Origin: Ignavibacteria bacterium
GTDB lineage: Bacteria > Bacteroidota > Ignavibacteria > Kapaibacteriales > Kapaibacteriaceae
Length of the DNA stretch: 64,000 nucleotides
Direction of reading: 5' to 3'
Assembly (NCBI GenBank): GCA_016707005.1
Contig: JADJIQ010000001.1
Span: 246,001 to 310,000 of the forward strand
In this document: positions 1 through 7,282 of the stretch, piece by piece
Layout of the letters: every line of letters begins with the position of its first letter
Position numbering within the stretch: position 1 is the first letter of the stretch
Notes under the pieces: model-generated
The model's database searches: none
Told to the model about the DNA's origin: nothing
Seen by the model: only the letters and a program-made list of their open reading frames with translations
Program-made: the position numbers and the translations under genes

Positions 1-1314
1 GTTGATGCAACGAACACGGCAGGGGAGACCTATCAGTGGTTCAAGGCAGGCACAGCGCTCACGAACGGTACAAAGTATCAGGGCGCAACCAGCAAGAATC
101 TTACGATCAAGCATGTATCGTTTGCTGACACATCAGGCAAGTACTACTGTGTGGTAACGGGTGGTTGCAGCACTGTGCGTTCGCGTGACGCACGGGTGTA
201 CATACCGGTGGTCAGCATCACGCTGCAGCCGAGAGATACAACGGTTTGCGTTGGTGACACTGTAGTGATGCGTGCAGCCGGAACATCCGTTGGTGGTGAT
301 GCTGGTGTTGGATATCAGTGGAGATACATTAACGGTCCGGACCTTGCAGATGGCGGACGTTTCTCGGGAACATCGAGTCCAACGTTGCGGATCAACGGCG
401 TCAGAGCCGACGATGCACGTCAGTTCGTCTGTGTGGTAACCGGCTTCCCATCTCGCGTGAATAGGTTCACCAACACCGTGATGATCAATGTCCGTCAAGC
501 CCCTTCCATCATCCGTCAACCAAGCGCTCCGAATGGCGAAACGTCAGACGTGTTGTGTGAAGGCAACCTCTTCCAGCTCGATGTGATCGCCGAAGGTGAA
601 AACCTGTCGTATCAGTGGTATCGCGACGGACGGATGATCCCCCTTGCAGATGCTCCGCGTTATGAGTCGCGCACGCCGGGAGTCTATCGTGTCCGTATAT
701 CCGGTGCCTGTGGATATGTGGTAGAGAGCGACGTGATCACCTTGCGTGGCATCATCAAGCCAAAGGTTGGTAGCGGTTCTCCTGATCTTATCCGTGTAGA
801 AGAAGGCAAAGGCTTTACGCTTATTGTGAACGTTGAGTCCGGTTCACTTCCTGTTACGTATCAGTGGGCAAAGGACGGACGGAACATCACCGGTGCAACA
901 GGAGCAACCTACACGGTGGACAAGGCTTTTGCGCAGGATGCAGGGCGATATGTCTGCGTGGTGACGAACTCGTGCGGACTCGATCTCTCGAATGTGACAG
1001 AGGTTCGCGTCTTCAGGGAAGACCCAACTTCGGTTGGAGAAACCAACGAGAACGGACTTTCCGTTCGTTGTGAGCCAAATCCATTCTCGTCCACCACATC
1101 AGTTCGTGTCAGCACGGCCATTGCCGGTACCGTACGAGTTACCGTAAATGACCTGTCGGGTCGCACCGTGTATTCGCATAGCGCACAGGACCTTCCTTCA
1201 GGCGACCACACCTTTGCTCTCCAAGGGTCGGATCTTGGTGCTACGGGCGTGTACTTCGTCAGGATCGAACATCCATCGGCTACAGTTGTCCGTCGAATCG
1301 TCCTGGTGCCATAA
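1..1314 (+). CDS. Ig-repeat surface protein with T9SS sorting domain (5' partial)
   Basis: The frame is open from base 1, so the gene begins outside the window; 437 codons are visible. It carries about four immunoglobulin-like repeats, each with a YQW core strand and a YxCVVT-type end strand (YYCVVTG, FVCVVTG, YVCVVTN), at roughly residues 1-55, 70-150, 155-240 and 255-340. The last ~85 residues form a Por/type IX secretion C-terminal domain: a PNPF motif, a DLSGR turn, a GVYFVRI strand and a short basic end. It is therefore predicted to be exported across the outer membrane by T9SS and attached to the surface or released. Its ligand cannot be told. An AGCCCCTT motif follows the stop codon. 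Confidence 0.85.
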   Translation, partial: VDATNTAGETYQWFKAGTALTNGTKYQGATSKNLTIKHVSFADTSGKYYCVVTGGCSTVRSRDARVYIPVVSITLQPRDTTVCVGDTVVMRAAGTSVGGDAGVGYQWRYINGPDLADGGRFSGTSSPTLRINGVRADDARQFVCVVTGFPSRVNRFTNTVMINVRQAPSIIRQPSAPNGETSDVLCEGNLFQLDVIAEGENLSYQWYRDGRMIPLADAPRYESRTPGVYRVRISGACGYVVESDVITLRGIIKPKVGSGSPDLIRVEEGKGFTLIVNVESGSLPVTYQWAKDGRNITGATGATYTVDKAFAQDAGRYVCVVTNSCGLDLSNVTEVRVFREDPTSVGETNENGLSVRCEPNPFSSTTSVRVSTAIAGTVRVTVNDLSGRTVYSHSAQDLPSGDHTFALQGSDLGATGVYFVRIEHPSATVVRRIVLVP

Positions 1315-1383
1315 AGCCCCTTACCAGCTCAGAACACTTTTCCACACGGCGGCGTTCGACCATATCGGACGCCGCTGTTGCGT

Positions 1384-1391
1384 TATGTTTG
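1384..1391 (+). promoter_or_regulatory. putative -7 box TATGTTTG for pyrE
   Basis: This fits the Bacteroidota -7 consensus TAnnTTTG and ends 5 nt before the ATG at 1397, implying a leaderless or very short leader. It overlaps an alternative ATG at 1385, which argues for the 1397 start. A 7-bp hairpin (GCGGCGT at 1349-1355 with ACGCCGC at 1369-1375) lies just upstream and may end the previous transcript. Confidence 0.45.
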
Positions 1392-1396
1392 CGTCT

Positions 1397-1921
1397 ATGA
1401 CACGAGAAACCCTGACAACCGCCATCTACGACGTTGCCCATCTCACCGGAGAGTTTCTACTACGAAGTGGGATCACGAGCAACGAATATTTCGACAAGTA
1501 TCAGTTTGAAAGCGATCCGAAGATCCTCGCTGCTATTGCGGAGAAGATGGCTGCGCTCATTCCGGAGGGGACGGAGATCCTTGCCGGATTGGAGATGGGA
1601 GGACTGGCCATCGTTACAGCGCTTTCGCTCCACACCGGAATCCCCGCTGTGTTTGTGCGGAAGAAGGCCAAGGACTACGGCACGTGTAAGCTTGCAGAAG
1701 GTCCGGACGTAGCGGGCAAGCGCGTGTTGATCGTAGAGGATGTGATCACGAGTGGCGGTCAGGTGATCATCAGTGGAAACGATCTCCGTCAACTCGGCGC
1801 CCTCACAGACCACGTCGTCTGCGTTATCGATCGTGAACAGGGAGGTCGAGAGAAACTTCGCGATGCCGGATTCGAACTCCTCGCTCTCTTTTCTATGACA
1901 GAACTCAAGGCCGGACGATGA
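1397..1921 (+). CDS. pyrE: orotate phosphoribosyltransferase
   Basis: This 174-residue protein has the PRPP-binding signature VLIVEDVITSGGQ near residues 112-124 and the FVRKKAKDYGT catalytic loop. It makes orotidine 5'-phosphate from orotate and PRPP in cytosolic pyrimidine synthesis. pyrF, the next enzyme of the pathway, lies in the same window at 38.2 kb but not in the same operon. The start at 1397 is preferred because a -7-like box ends 5 nt before it; an in-frame ATG at 1385 is the alternative. The stop overlaps the next start as ATGA, so translation with the exonuclease gene is probably coupled. Confidence 0.9.
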   Translation: MTRETLTTAIYDVAHLTGEFLLRSGITSNEYFDKYQFESDPKILAAIAEKMAALIPEGTEILAGLEMGGLAIVTALSLHTGIPAVFVRKKAKDYGTCKLAEGPDVAGKRVLIVEDVITSGGQVIISGNDLRQLGALTDHVVCVIDREQGGREKLRDAGFELLALFSMTELKAGR

Positions 1922-2688
1922 AGATCATCAGTTGGAATGTAAATGGCATTCGGGCCGGTCACAAGAAGGGATTCTTGGATTGGGTGGCCGAGGCAAAGGC
2001 CGATGTGATCTGCGTTCAAGAGACCAAGGCCGACGTGGACAAGATCCCTGATGAGGTGAAGAACCTTGCCGGATACCACACCTTCTGGCATTCATGTTCC
2101 ATCAAGAGCGGGTACTCCGGCGTTGGAGTGATGTCGAAGATCAAACCAGAGAACGTTACCGAGAAGATCGGCATCGAAGAGTTTGATGGAGAAGGACGCA
2201 TTCTTGAGATAGATTACGGTTCGTTCCTGCTGTACAACATCTACTTCCCTAATGGATCATCTGGAAACAAACGTGTGCCCTTCAAGCTCCGCTTTTATGA
2301 TGCAGTGATGGAGCGCTGGGCTCAACAACGAATGGAAGGTCGCCGTATAGTAGTCTGTGGCGACTACAATATTGCGCATAAGGAGATCGATCTTGCCAGA
2401 CCGAAGGAGAACCAGAAGACTACAGGGTTCCTACCCGAAGAGCGAGCAATTCTCGACAGAATGGCATCACAGAACTGGCTCGACTCCTTTAGAGAGTACC
2501 ACCCAGATGAGCCAGACTGTTACTCCTATTGGGACCAGATAACACGAGCCCGCGAGCGCAATGTAGGCTGGCGAATAGACTACCATTGGATTACCGAAGA
2601 CCTTCGTCCAGCTCTCAAAAATGCATGGATCTCCAGCGACGTGATGGGCAGTGATCATTGTCCGGTAGGGATTGTGTTGAATCCGTAG
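1918..2688 (+). CDS. xth: exodeoxyribonuclease III (AP endonuclease)
   Basis: This 256-residue member of the exonuclease/endonuclease/phosphatase family has the ordered motifs MKIISWNVNGIRA at the N-terminus, VQETK (metal-binding Glu), GDYNIAH (catalytic Asp and Asn) and GSDHCP (catalytic His) at the C-terminus. Length and motifs match full-length ExoIII enzymes that cut at abasic sites in base-excision repair. It overlaps the pyrE stop by four bases. No feature is missing and there is no sign of truncation. Confidence 0.93.
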   Translation: MKIISWNVNGIRAGHKKGFLDWVAEAKADVICVQETKADVDKIPDEVKNLAGYHTFWHSCSIKSGYSGVGVMSKIKPENVTEKIGIEEFDGEGRILEIDYGSFLLYNIYFPNGSSGNKRVPFKLRFYDAVMERWAQQRMEGRRIVVCGDYNIAHKEIDLARPKENQKTTGFLPEERAILDRMASQNWLDSFREYHPDEPDCYSYWDQITRARERNVGWRIDYHWITEDLRPALKNAWISSDVMGSDHCPVGIVLNP

Positions 2689-2823
2689 CTTGGTGCGAAG
2701 ATTTCTTGGAAGTGGTGTGCTAAAACATTAGGTTCATAGCACAACTTTCTTAAGAGGTAATGGCATGCATGGGATATCCTTCGCCGCTCGCCGCTTGCAC
2801 TAAACTGGACTCGTATCCGGACA

Positions 2824-3546
2824 TTGCTCGCCACGGTGGTAACTATTTTTGTCGGATTTTTACCAGGTTCAGTGTACGCCCAATCTGAATGGTGCTTTTG
2901 GCCAACACCGGATACCTGTCAGAGTCAGTGGGCTCAATTCAGTGGCCCGGCGTTTCTTGTCCAATTGCAGTCTAGTCCGCCATGCAGTGTCATGGTGAAG
3001 CCGTTCGGGAGGATACGTTGCAACCAAATTGAAATGGCGGATTGGCAATGGTACCTCGACCAAACTGTACCCCATGGATGTATGACGCGACAGCAAATCG
3101 TAGATCAGTTCGCATTGTTGTATAGGTTGTCTGTTGAAGCTTTTGCTCGCAAACAGTTCATCGCAAACAACCCATCAATGACTCCTGCATGCCCGACGAC
3201 AGCATCGTACTTCGTAGCAAAGCCTGGTTCCTGCAGCAAACGTGCTATTGGTTGGACGTTGCCTGCAGGCGGCAGTTACGTGATTGAATACGACCCACTG
3301 TTTCCCTGGTCGTACTACGACTCACTAATGGCATCAATGAGTGGTAGCGGAATGTATGTTACAACACTACCTTGCAATGAGATATGTTGTCGCCGAGAAC
3401 TCAAGTTCTGCTATATGCCCAATGGTGCTATCAATATGACAAGTAGTTGGTGGTCTCCTGTACCTGGAAACGTCTGCGACCCCACAAGAATTGCACCCTG
3501 GAACCCTACCCCTGCAAATTGTAACGTTCCGCACTGCGCGGATTGA
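2824..3546 (+). CDS. secreted cysteine-rich protein of unknown function
   Basis: This 240-residue frame begins at a TTG and opens with a good signal peptide (hydrophobic LATVVTIFVGF core, cleavage after VYAQ). No ATG is available in frame downstream of the stop at 2758, and the in-frame codons just upstream (including arginines) would extend a signal peptide, so the true start may be non-ATG or lost. The mature part is rich in Cys, Trp and Pro (for example CFWPTP and CCRREL), which suggests a disulfide-stabilised extracellular protein. I do not recognise the family. It abuts the next gene with a 1-nt overlap (TGATG), so the pair probably forms one unit. Confidence 0.55.
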   Translation: MLATVVTIFVGFLPGSVYAQSEWCFWPTPDTCQSQWAQFSGPAFLVQLQSSPPCSVMVKPFGRIRCNQIEMADWQWYLDQTVPHGCMTRQQIVDQFALLYRLSVEAFARKQFIANNPSMTPACPTTASYFVAKPGSCSKRAIGWTLPAGGSYVIEYDPLFPWSYYDSLMASMSGSGMYVTTLPCNEICCRRELKFCYMPNGAINMTSSWWSPVPGNVCDPTRIAPWNPTPANCNVPHCAD

Positions 3547-5906
3547 TGATGCGCAATCTCGTCTTTTGTGTTCTCTTGTTCGTTACCCTTGATGTACGTG
3601 CTCAACGAATGGTAACAGCAGAGCAAATCCGCGAGATCCCCTTTGGGAGCGTGTGGTCTGCGTGCGCATCAATTGACGAGAATGTGCTTTTCATAGCTTC
3701 TGATGAGGGAAGATATGTCCTGTATGATTTGAGACGGAGGGTGCTTACAGGACACCGAATTCCGCGGAATGTTGAGTTAACTGCCGTTGCCGTTGGCTCA
3801 GATGACGAATGGTATGTAGGCGATGCAGAGGGGGCTTTGTGGACTTCTGAAGATCGGGGTCTTACCTGGAATAGAACAGCTATTGATTCGTCGAAGATTG
3901 TGAAGGTTCTGCAATCAGATGGCTCTGTCGTAATTGTTTCCCGCAGCGGTGGTGTGTACACCATACACTCAGATGGAACCGTTCAATTACTCCGAACATT
4001 TCCCGGAGTAACGCTATTCGATGCAGATGAACGTGAAGGCCGTCTAGCAGTTGTGGGTTCGCGCGGTTTTCTCGCGACGGCTACAAGCGGAGGACTGGTA
4101 TGGCAGGAACGTCAAACATCAGACTCGTTTGCCTATACAAGCGTACTTCGCGTATCAGGTGACACGCTTGTTGTTGGTGGTATGAAAGGCACTCTTTTGG
4201 TCTCTCATAACAACGGCGATTCTTGGGTGTACCGTACCGAGCTTGTTCGGTATTTAGGAGTCGATACAGGGCAGTACGATAGACAAGATCAAACGTACGA
4301 CTTGGCAATGGACAAGGACGGTCGGATCGTAGTTGGACACTACTATACTTCGCTTAGCACAGGCAGCGGGCAAGGTCCGTGTCGATACGTGATGTCGATC
4401 GATCGTGGGAAATCTTGGGACGTAGGTAGGCTCGAAGAAGAATCAAGTGATGGTGCATTCTGGGATGGTGTGCCACTCGCAGTTACCCACACCCATAGGG
4501 ACGGTACGGTCATCGTGCTGGGTAGTACCGCGGCGCTCGGAGCCGGGGCTGTTTATCGCCAACAATCAACAGACGAGCGGCCTAGGTTAGACACGATTGT
4601 TGTAACACTAGCCGAGCGAGATTCTTCGTTGCCATGGCCAACGTTAGCTATCGGTGAGCAACGGACTATGGCTGTATCAGGACCATCACTGTATTCGATG
4701 AATAGGGCTTCCGTTTATGGGGTATTGAGTTATGTGGACCTGCGGAAGAGCCAGGACACAGGCCGTACATGGGTGAACATAGGCCGTATGTCCAATTCGA
4801 CAGTAGCTATCACTGCCACCGATGAGGCAGTCTATGCAGCGGAAAGTCCGTGCATCGTTCGACGCTCAACGGATGACGGTGCGTCGTGGACGTCGATGTT
4901 TGAATTGCAAGATCAACCAGAATACACCAGAGTGTTTAGGGTAGGGTCAACGCTTAGGGGTGCTGTCTTCCTTCACTATGGGTTTGCCTATTACGATACC
5001 GTCCGAGCACGGCATTCTGCAAACGCAATAGTGATACACAAAGGAGTTGGTAAGGATCTTCCTGTTCCAACGAGTCTCGACTCGGTCACCATAACCGAGG
5101 TATCTGCAGGACTGAGCAATGACCTCTGGTATGTTGTTACAGGATACCGCAGTGGAGACCCCATTAGAGTTTCCTTTGTGTGTTATTATGATCTGGATGA
5201 GAACACATCTCAGTCCTGGCTCATTCCAAGGAGTTCTGAAGCTGGTGAGACAGTGCCGCGCATTAGCCTCATACGTGGGGATCGGGTGCTACTATCACGA
5301 ACTGTTGATACCATAGTTAACGACAGACCAACAACGGCCGGCAGGTTGCACTGGCTTCGAATGATTGATGGTTCAGTCGATGAGATCGCAGAGTTGCGAG
5401 TATTGCTTGATGGATGGTCCATGCAGACGCTTGACGTGATGGACTTCGGTCCCATACTCGCTTTCGCATTCACATCGAACATAGTAGAGTACAATCTCGT
5501 CTCCGGTCTTGTGACGCCCGTGAAGATTCGCGGAAGTAGCACTACCGGACTAGGTAGAAATTTCTACAGAGCGCCCGTTCGTATTGGCGAGCAATATCTG
5601 ATATTCGGTGAAAACCAGAGAGTGATCTCCATTCGTGCAAGTGAATCAACAACGTCGGAGCAGACTGAGGTAGTAGGATCACTCCATGCCTTCAACCTAT
5701 ATCCCAATCCAGCTACAAGGTCTTCTATAGTTTCATTGACGACTTCACCTAGTGTAGTCTTGCAAGAGGTGCGAGATCTGTTTGGCAAACTTGTACTTAC
5801 TACAACGAATTCATCGTTCCCAACGGCTGAACTATCAAGTGGAATATATATCGTCCGCATCGTGACTGATAGAGATGTTCGTATCGAAACACTAGTGGTG
5901 TTATGA
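3546..5906 (+). CDS. exported beta-propeller (BNR-like) protein with T9SS sorting domain
   Basis: The protein is about 786 residues with a signal peptide ending LDVRAQ. The body contains scattered BNR/sialidase-like repeats (SEDRGLTW, SHNNGDSW, SIDRGKSW, STDDGASW), which form a beta-propeller-type fold. The last ~75 residues are a Por secretion domain with YPNPATRS, DLFGK and GIYIVRI. It is predicted to be exported by T9SS. Starts at 3546 and 3549 (both ATG) are equally possible. Its 3' end overlaps the convergent DoxX gene by 6 bp. The function beyond surface or secreted location is unknown. Confidence 0.82.
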   Translation: MMRNLVFCVLLFVTLDVRAQRMVTAEQIREIPFGSVWSACASIDENVLFIASDEGRYVLYDLRRRVLTGHRIPRNVELTAVAVGSDDEWYVGDAEGALWTSEDRGLTWNRTAIDSSKIVKVLQSDGSVVIVSRSGGVYTIHSDGTVQLLRTFPGVTLFDADEREGRLAVVGSRGFLATATSGGLVWQERQTSDSFAYTSVLRVSGDTLVVGGMKGTLLVSHNNGDSWVYRTELVRYLGVDTGQYDRQDQTYDLAMDKDGRIVVGHYYTSLSTGSGQGPCRYVMSIDRGKSWDVGRLEEESSDGAFWDGVPLAVTHTHRDGTVIVLGSTAALGAGAVYRQQSTDERPRLDTIVVTLAERDSSLPWPTLAIGEQRTMAVSGPSLYSMNRASVYGVLSYVDLRKSQDTGRTWVNIGRMSNSTVAITATDEAVYAAESPCIVRRSTDDGASWTSMFELQDQPEYTRVFRVGSTLRGAVFLHYGFAYYDTVRARHSANAIVIHKGVGKDLPVPTSLDSVTITEVSAGLSNDLWYVVTGYRSGDPIRVSFVCYYDLDENTSQSWLIPRSSEAGETVPRISLIRGDRVLLSRTVDTIVNDRPTTAGRLHWLRMIDGSVDEIAELRVLLDGWSMQTLDVMDFGPILAFAFTSNIVEYNLVSGLVTPVKIRGSSTTGLGRNFYRAPVRIGEQYLIFGENQRVISIRASESTTSEQTEVVGSLHAFNLYPNPATRSSIVSLTTSPSVVLQEVRDLFGKLVLTTTNSSFPTAELSSGIYIVRIVTDRDVRIETLVVL

Positions 5907-6359
5907 TGTCTCTTTGACCTTGTTGTTTTCAACTTTTGAAAGTGGGTCGGGGTTCTTCCAGTGATACCATAGCCCAGCGCCGGCGGCGAGGAACACCAAG
6001 TTCTTGATGATGTATTGTCCCACTAGGGTGAGACCGTAGGGGACGGCTGTATAGGCAACTGCCAAGCCCCCTACAATTGGGATGAACGTGCCGGCCATAT
6101 GGATCACAAAAAGAACAAGCGTGATCTTCGTGAGCTTGGGCACGAGAAACATCAGGCCAAGGATAACCTCGCACACACCCAGCACCGTCACAATAGTTGA
6201 CACAGACAACCATGACAGTGTGAGTTCCACCAGATCATGCGCAGGGCTCAGATCAACCAGCTTCAGCGCTCCGAACCACACGTAGACGATGGCAAAGGAC
6301 CAGCGCAACCACGATTCAAGATTGCGCTCAATTGCGGAGTTGAACGAGGAGGTTTTCAT
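5901..6359 (-). CDS. DoxX-like membrane protein
   Basis: This 152-residue inner-membrane protein has four predicted transmembrane segments. The first includes LRWSFAIVYVWFGALKL, a DoxX/DoxD-like opening with a conserved W-FG-LK pattern. The second to fourth helices cover residues ~48-70, 78-100 and 110-130. Family members occur in redox- and respiration-linked contexts, but the substrate is unknown. A TATTTTG box sits 4 nt before the ATG. The stop codon is shared antisense with the end of the preceding plus-strand gene. Confidence 0.7.
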   Translation of the reverse strand: MKTSSFNSAIERNLESWLRWSFAIVYVWFGALKLVDLSPAHDLVELTLSWLSVSTIVTVLGVCEVILGLMFLVPKLTKITLVLFVIHMAGTFIPIVGGLAVAYTAVPYGLTLVGQYIIKNLVFLAAGAGLWYHWKNPDPLSKVENNKVKETS

Positions 6360-6363
6360 GGCG

Positions 6364-6370
6364 CAAAATA
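6364..6370 (-). promoter_or_regulatory. putative -7 box TATTTTG for the DoxX gene
   Basis: On the minus strand it reads TATTTTG-CGCC-ATG, so only 4 nt separate the box from the start codon. The same arrangement precedes folD (TATTTTG-CGCCAT-ATG) and the aminopeptidase gene at 30012. Confidence 0.45.
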
Positions 6371-6433
6371 CGGGAAGAAATGACGAAGCGACGAAGTGAC
6401 GGAATGACGTTCGGTCATATCGTCAACGTGTCT

Positions 6434-6615
6434 AGGTCCCTCGTCGCTCCGCTCCTCGGGATGACGCAACTCGCGGTGATCGTTCAAGTGAGAAACGGTA
6501 GCACCATCAGGGATGGTGCTACCGTTTCTTTTTACTGAAATTCCGATGCAGCCGCGTCATCCCGAGGAGCGTAGGGGCACGGCATGCCGTGCCCGAAGTG
6601 ACGAGGGACCTCGGG
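6434..6615. repeat. pair of inverted REP-like repeats around a hairpin
   Basis: The gap 6360-6714 holds no convincing gene. A segment at 6434-6466 (AGGTCCCTCGTCGC ... CTCGGGATGACG) recurs inverted at 6555-6615, where it is split by a perfect 20-bp palindrome at 6575-6594 with half-site GGGCACGGCA. Similar GTCATCCCGAGG-type dispersed repeats are common in this bacterial group. It may be a REP-like element or the remains of a small non-autonomous mobile element. Confidence 0.5.
6491..6533 (+). terminator. strong hairpin with T-run (intrinsic terminator shape)
   Basis: An 18-bp perfect stem (AGAAACGGTAGCACCATC at 6491-6508 and its complement at 6512-6529) with a 3-nt loop is followed by five T's. 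It has the form of a rho-independent terminator reading rightward, yet no plus-strand gene ends nearby: the closest upstream gene runs the other way. It could end a small RNA or be part of the surrounding repeat element. Confidence 0.55.
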
Positions 6616-6714
6616 TAATGGCAAATGACAAGTGACGAAAAGCACGAACCGGCACCCCTTCTCAGGATGAGAAGGGGAAGGGGGATGAGCCAAGAATATT
6701 CTGCCTCCTACCCT

Positions 6715-7123
6715 TCACAACGGCACGATCTCATCGGCCAGTGCCAGCAGTTCTGTAAGGTCCGGAAGAAGGGGCGAATCTGGATCTACCTGAATCACAA
6801 CACCATTGAGATCTGCTGCTACCTGAGTATCAGAGTGACGAGCAATCTTGCGTACATCCATACCGACGCGTATGCATGCAGCAGCAGCACGCTGACGATC
6901 GATATCACCGGAGAGGAGTTCTTCCCTCAGGACTGTCAGAGCGTCCTTGTTGTATCGGTCTTGGATTGGGAAGTGATGCGTCATAGATAGTCCATGCATG
7001 AGAAATGCCTTTATAAAGTTCGTGAAAATTCTCGAAGCAACGCTCATATCGTCTAATGACGTCGACAGTAGTCTTCCCAACTCCGTTGGGACCGGCAATG
7101 ATGATGATGAAGGGGGCACGCAC
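6715..7123 (-). pseudogene. degenerate zeta-toxin-like P-loop ATPase remnant
   Basis: The minus-strand frame starting at 7123 reads PFIIIIAGPNGVGKTT, a Walker A typical of the zeta-toxin/predicted-ATPase family. It then joins directly to RYERCFENFHELY...AWTIYD, which resembles the C-terminal part of the same family (the NFxxLYRPLADSWxLYDNS-type segment). About 100 central residues are missing and the frame stops at 6905. A second frame (about 6715-6984) contains an 89-codon open stretch (MTHHFPIQDR to LADEIVPL) that may be a small overlapping gene or a shifted continuation. I call the locus a pseudogene; whether the small frame is expressed is open. Confidence 0.5.
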
Positions 7124-7282
7124 AAATCATACGTGCGCTGGAACACCGAGAACGTGACGCGGGAGGAACGATATCTGGATTTACCATCCCCGTTTCGAAT
7201 CTATGCGGTATTATTAGCACGGGAGAATGTACTCGCTGATAGTTGTACCGGGGACAATCCCTATTCGCCAAACGGAGATGTT

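Noticed and set aside
6998..7282. N-terminal extension of the YCF48-repeat gene
   Set aside because: It has no similarity, overlaps the toxin remnant antisense and would bury the signal peptide that starts at 7283.
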